Shown one piece after another: positions 46,326-48,765 of a DNA stretch of 48,765 bases. The first letter of the stretch is position 1; the number at the start of each line of letters is the position of its first letter. The notes below the pieces were generated by a model. The model saw only the letters and a program-made list of their open reading frames with translations. It was not told the origin of the DNA and did no database searches. The position numbers and the translations under genes are program-made. Source of the DNA: Pandoraea sp. ASV26 (GTDB taxonomy: Bacteria; Pseudomonadota; Gammaproteobacteria; Burkholderiales; Burkholderiaceae); contig NZ_JAELTP010000036.1 in the NCBI RefSeq assembly GCF_016428915.1, positions 1-48,765 of the forward strand, read 5' to 3'.

Positions 46326-47879
46326 TTGGCACTACCGGAACACGATCAGCACCGCGAGGGCGGCGAAGCGGGGGCAGCGGCCCCGTCTGAATTGCGGCGC
46401 TCGCTGTCGGCGCGTCATCTGACGATGATCGCCGTGGGCGGGTCCATTGGGACGGGCCTGTTCGTGGCCTCCGGTGCCACCATCGCCCAGGCAGGCCCGG
46501 GCGGCGCGCTGCTCGGTTATGTGCTCATCGGTCTCATGGTCTATTTCCTGATGACCAGCCTGGGTGAGTTGGCGGCGGCCATGCCGGTGTCCGGGTCGTT
46601 CTCGACTTATGGCGCGCGCTATGTCGAAGAGGGCTTCGGCTTCGCACTGGGCTGGAACTACTGGTACAACTGGGCCGTCACCGTGGCGGTGGATCTGGTA
46701 GCAGCGCAACTGGTGATGGCGTACTGGTTCCCCGACGTGCCCGGCGTGTACTGGAGCGCGCTGTTCCTCGCCATTACCTTCGGGCTCAACGCGTTGTCGG
46801 CACGAGGCTTCGGTGAAGCCGAATTCTGGTTTGCGCTCATCAAAGTCGTTGCAGTGCTGGCCTTCGTGGCGATGGGCGTGATGATGCTGTTGGGCATCAT
46901 CCGTGGTGGCGAGAGCGGCGGTGTGGCTAACTGGACCGTCGGCGACGCACCGTTTGCAGGAGGCTTCGCGGCACTGATCGGTGTGGCGATGGTGGTGGGT
47001 TTTTCGTTTCAGGGAACCGAACTCATCGGTATCGCCGCCGGCGAATCCAAGGACCCCGCCCGCAACCTGCCGCGCGCGGTGCGACAGGTCTTCTGGCGCA
47101 TCCTGCTGTTCTACGTGATGGCGATCCTCGTGATCGGCCTGCTGATTCCCTACACCGACCCGCACCTGCTGCGTAACGACGTCACCGACATCAGTGTCAG
47201 TCCGTTTGCCCTGATCTTCGAGCGTGCCGGGTTGCTCGGGGCGGCGTCCGTCATGAACGCGGTGGTGTTGACCTCGGTGCTATCGGCAGGCAACTCCGGC
47301 ATGTACGCGGCCACGCGCATGCTCTACAGTCTGGCCCGCGATGGCAAGGCGCCGCGCGCCTTCGGCCACATCTCGCGCAATGGCGTGCCGATGCGGGCGC
47401 TGTTGGCCACGGCGGCCGTCGCGGCCCTGTGCTTCTTCACCTTCGTGTTCAGTCCCAACGCCGTCTACATCTGGCTGCTCAACACTTCCGGCATGACGGG
47501 CTTCATCGCCTGGCTGGGCATCGCGATCAGCCACTATCGATTCCGCCGCGGCTATCTCAAGCAAGGCCATGATCTGGCCAACTTGCCCTACGTGTCACCC
47601 TTCTTCCCGTTCGGCCCGATCTTCGCCTTCGTGTTGTGTCTGATCATCACGCTGGGCCAGAACTACGAGGCGTTCCTTCAGGACAGAATCGATTGGGGCG
47701 GTGTGGTCGCAACCTACATCGGCATTCCGCTGTTCCTGATGATCTGGGCAGGCTACCGGCTGGCGCGCGGCTCGCGCTTCGTGAAATACCGCGACATGCG
47801 ATTCCCCATCGCTCAGGCGCGCACCCGCGCAGATTCGCCGGCGACCGGAACCGCGACCACGGCTACCGAGATTTCCTAA
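46326..47879 (+). CDS. lysP: LysP-type basic amino-acid permease
   Basis: Inner-membrane APC-superfamily transporter of 517 residues with 12 hydrophobic segments, very similar throughout to the E. coli lysine-specific permease as I recall it. Seen: LSARHLTMIAVGGSIGTGLFVASG at TM1 and the later blocks GFSFQGTELIGIAAGES, SAGNSGMYAATRMLY and LLNTSGMTGFIAWLGIAISH. It should take up lysine with protons. The start is TTG at 46326 with AAGGA about 9 bases upstream; the first in-frame ATG lies inside TM1, so TTG is compelling. An intrinsic terminator precedes the gene closely. Confidence 0.88.
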   Translation: MALPEHDQHREGGEAGAAAPSELRRSLSARHLTMIAVGGSIGTGLFVASGATIAQAGPGGALLGYVLIGLMVYFLMTSLGELAAAMPVSGSFSTYGARYVEEGFGFALGWNYWYNWAVTVAVDLVAAQLVMAYWFPDVPGVYWSALFLAITFGLNALSARGFGEAEFWFALIKVVAVLAFVAMGVMMLLGIIRGGESGGVANWTVGDAPFAGGFAALIGVAMVVGFSFQGTELIGIAAGESKDPARNLPRAVRQVFWRILLFYVMAILVIGLLIPYTDPHLLRNDVTDISVSPFALIFERAGLLGAASVMNAVVLTSVLSAGNSGMYAATRMLYSLARDGKAPRAFGHISRNGVPMRALLATAAVAALCFFTFVFSPNAVYIWLLNTSGMTGFIAWLGIAISHYRFRRGYLKQGHDLANLPYVSPFFPFGPIFAFVLCLIITLGQNYEAFLQDRIDWGGVVATYIGIPLFLMIWAGYRLARGSRFVKYRDMRFPIAQARTRADSPATGTATTATEIS

Positions 47880-47942
47880 GACGGGGAGCGATCTGCCGAC
47901 GATCCTTCGGGCCACCCGGAACGTCGGAACGCCTGCGGAAAT

Positions 47943-47975
47943 ATGGCGGACGCCGCGTCATCGCGCGTCCGCCAT
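47943..47975. other. GC-rich hairpin between convergent genes
   Basis: A perfect 11-bp inverted repeat (ATGGCGGACGC at 47943-47953, GCGTCCGCCAT at 47965-47975) with an 11-base loop lies between lysP and the convergent hydrolase gene. It lacks a T-tract on either strand, so it may aid Rho-dependent ending or protect 3' ends. Confidence 0.5.
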
Positions 47976-48037
47976 CTCGCCGATGCAAACCAAACCCCCG
48001 GCGCCGGCATCACACCCGACGGCCCCCGCTCGTCACC

Positions 48038-48765
48038 TCACGCTTCGGTCTCATAAAACAGGCCGTACTCCCCCTTCGTTCGCCTGACTCGCGCGAAACC
48101 AAGCTCCCCCAGATGCATCCCGGCGATCAAAAGCCTTTCCGAACTGACCACATCCAGAAGCCGTGATCGCGTGGCAGCGGCGAGAGACGAGTCTTGATCG
48201 AACGCGATCGACACGTCGGGCCGCTGAATCTGAATGTGAGGGAAGTGAACGATATCTCCCCACACCAGAAGACCCCGCTCACCGGATTCGAGCCTATAGC
48301 CGGTGTGCCCATCGGTGTGTCCCGGTAGCGGCATTGCCGTGATTCCGGGAAGCACTTCCCCCGCATCGAAAGTCCGGAGCCTGTCGCGGTAGCCGTCGAA
48401 CACCTGACGCGCTATCAGGAAGTTACCGCGTGCCCGCTCGCTGGCACGGCTCAGATTCCCGTCGTCCTGCCAGAACCTGACCTCGCGCCGATGCGCAACA
48501 AGCTCCGCGTTCGGGAAGGCCACTTGTCCGGCGGAATCCACCAGTCCCCCGACATGGTCGGGGTGGGCGTGCGTGAGCAGGATCGTGTCGATCGACGACG
48601 GCTCGATACCGGCGAGCAACAAGTTGTGTTGCAGCCGACCGCCCCACTGCTTGATCCCTCCGGCGCCCGCATCGATGAGGATCGTGCGGCCCGCGCCGCG
48701 CACTACGTAGCAGTTGATGTGCACCGCAGAGGGCTCCTTCTGCCCGGCATCGCGCTGCATTCTGG
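48038..48765 (-). CDS. Metallo-beta-lactamase-fold hydrolase, 5' partial
   Basis: Hydrolase of the metallo-beta-lactamase superfamily. The frame stays open to the right edge, so the visible 240 residues from the ATG at 48760 probably lack the true N-terminus. Seen: THAHPDHVGG (the HxHxDH dinuclear zinc motif), PLPGHTDGHTGY (third His), VWGDIVHFP (bridging Asp) and IAGMHLGELG (last His). The ligand set is that of thiol-ester, lactone or similar hydrolases; the substrate is unknown. A lone cysteine occurs near the visible start, and no neighbour is visible upstream. Confidence 0.88.
   Translation of the reverse strand, partial: RMQRDAGQKEPSAVHINCYVVRGAGRTILIDAGAGGIKQWGGRLQHNLLLAGIEPSSIDTILLTHAHPDHVGGLVDSAGQVAFPNAELVAHRREVRFWQDDGNLSRASERARGNFLIARQVFDGYRDRLRTFDAGEVLPGITAMPLPGHTDGHTGYRLESGERGLLVWGDIVHFPHIQIQRPDVSIAFDQDSSLAAATRSRLLDVVSSERLLIAGMHLGELGFARVRRTKGEYGLFYETEA

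Overview
The window is a 48.8-kb, GC-rich chromosomal segment of a betaproteobacterium, most likely Burkholderiaceae and Pandoraea-like. That placement is an inference from protein character and gene content; no database was searched. It contains the conserved replication-initiation block (mnmE, yidC, yidD, rnpA, rpmH divergent from dnaA, dnaN, gyrB) and a flank of mostly housekeeping and envelope genes. I saw no phage, insertion sequence, CRISPR array, rRNA or tRNA.

Layout. 1-2 kb: the 3' part of a haem-importer ATPase (hmuV-like), a 9-bp tandem repeat, and an ornithine-cyclodeaminase-family reductase. 2.2-11.3 kb: a tightly packed minus-strand operon encoding a giant thioester alpha-2-macroglobulin, a YhhN-family membrane protein and penicillin-binding protein 1C. 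11.4-14.8 kb: a small membrane protein, an Lrp/AsnC regulator divergent from phhA and phhB (phenylalanine hydroxylation), and a SET/post-SET protein. 15-19.4 kb: a cysteine-rich MarR regulator, a 1.4-kb gene-free region, then a YbdK-type ligase and a cation/proton antiporter. 19.9-29.9 kb: mnmC overlapping a ClcB-like chloride channel, an OhrR-like regulator without cysteine, a DedA-rhodanese fusion, an EmrB-type exporter, an MHYT sensor, a 71-residue orphan and thpR. 30-31.4 kb: three small secreted proteins. 31.7-42.3 kb: the mnmE-to-gyrB block. 42.4-45.7 kb: a secreted trypsin-like protease divergent from two lipoproteins. 46.3-48.8 kb: a LysP-type permease and a partial metallo-beta-lactamase-fold hydrolase.

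The most notable signal is in the 15.6-17.1 kb intergenic region. It has perfect DnaA boxes in both orientations, one of them followed by a GC-rich stretch, a CTACTACTA run like the DnaA-trio, and an AT-rich tract of about 26% GC. This is the layout of a bacterial origin-unwinding element, yet it lies about 20 kb from dnaA. A small hand tally of G and C also fits a strand-bias change near 16 kb rather than at dnaA. The rpmH-dnaA gap has DnaA boxes too, but all in one orientation and without an AT-rich tract. I therefore propose that the working oriC is near 16.6 kb and that the boxes near dnaA mainly serve regulation.

Other points of interest are the trap-protein/lipid-enzyme/peptidoglycan-synthase operon, the OhrR-like protein lacking the peroxide-sensing cysteine beside three copies of an inverted-repeat element, the MarR protein with a four-cysteine tail, and the protease-lipoprotein locus.
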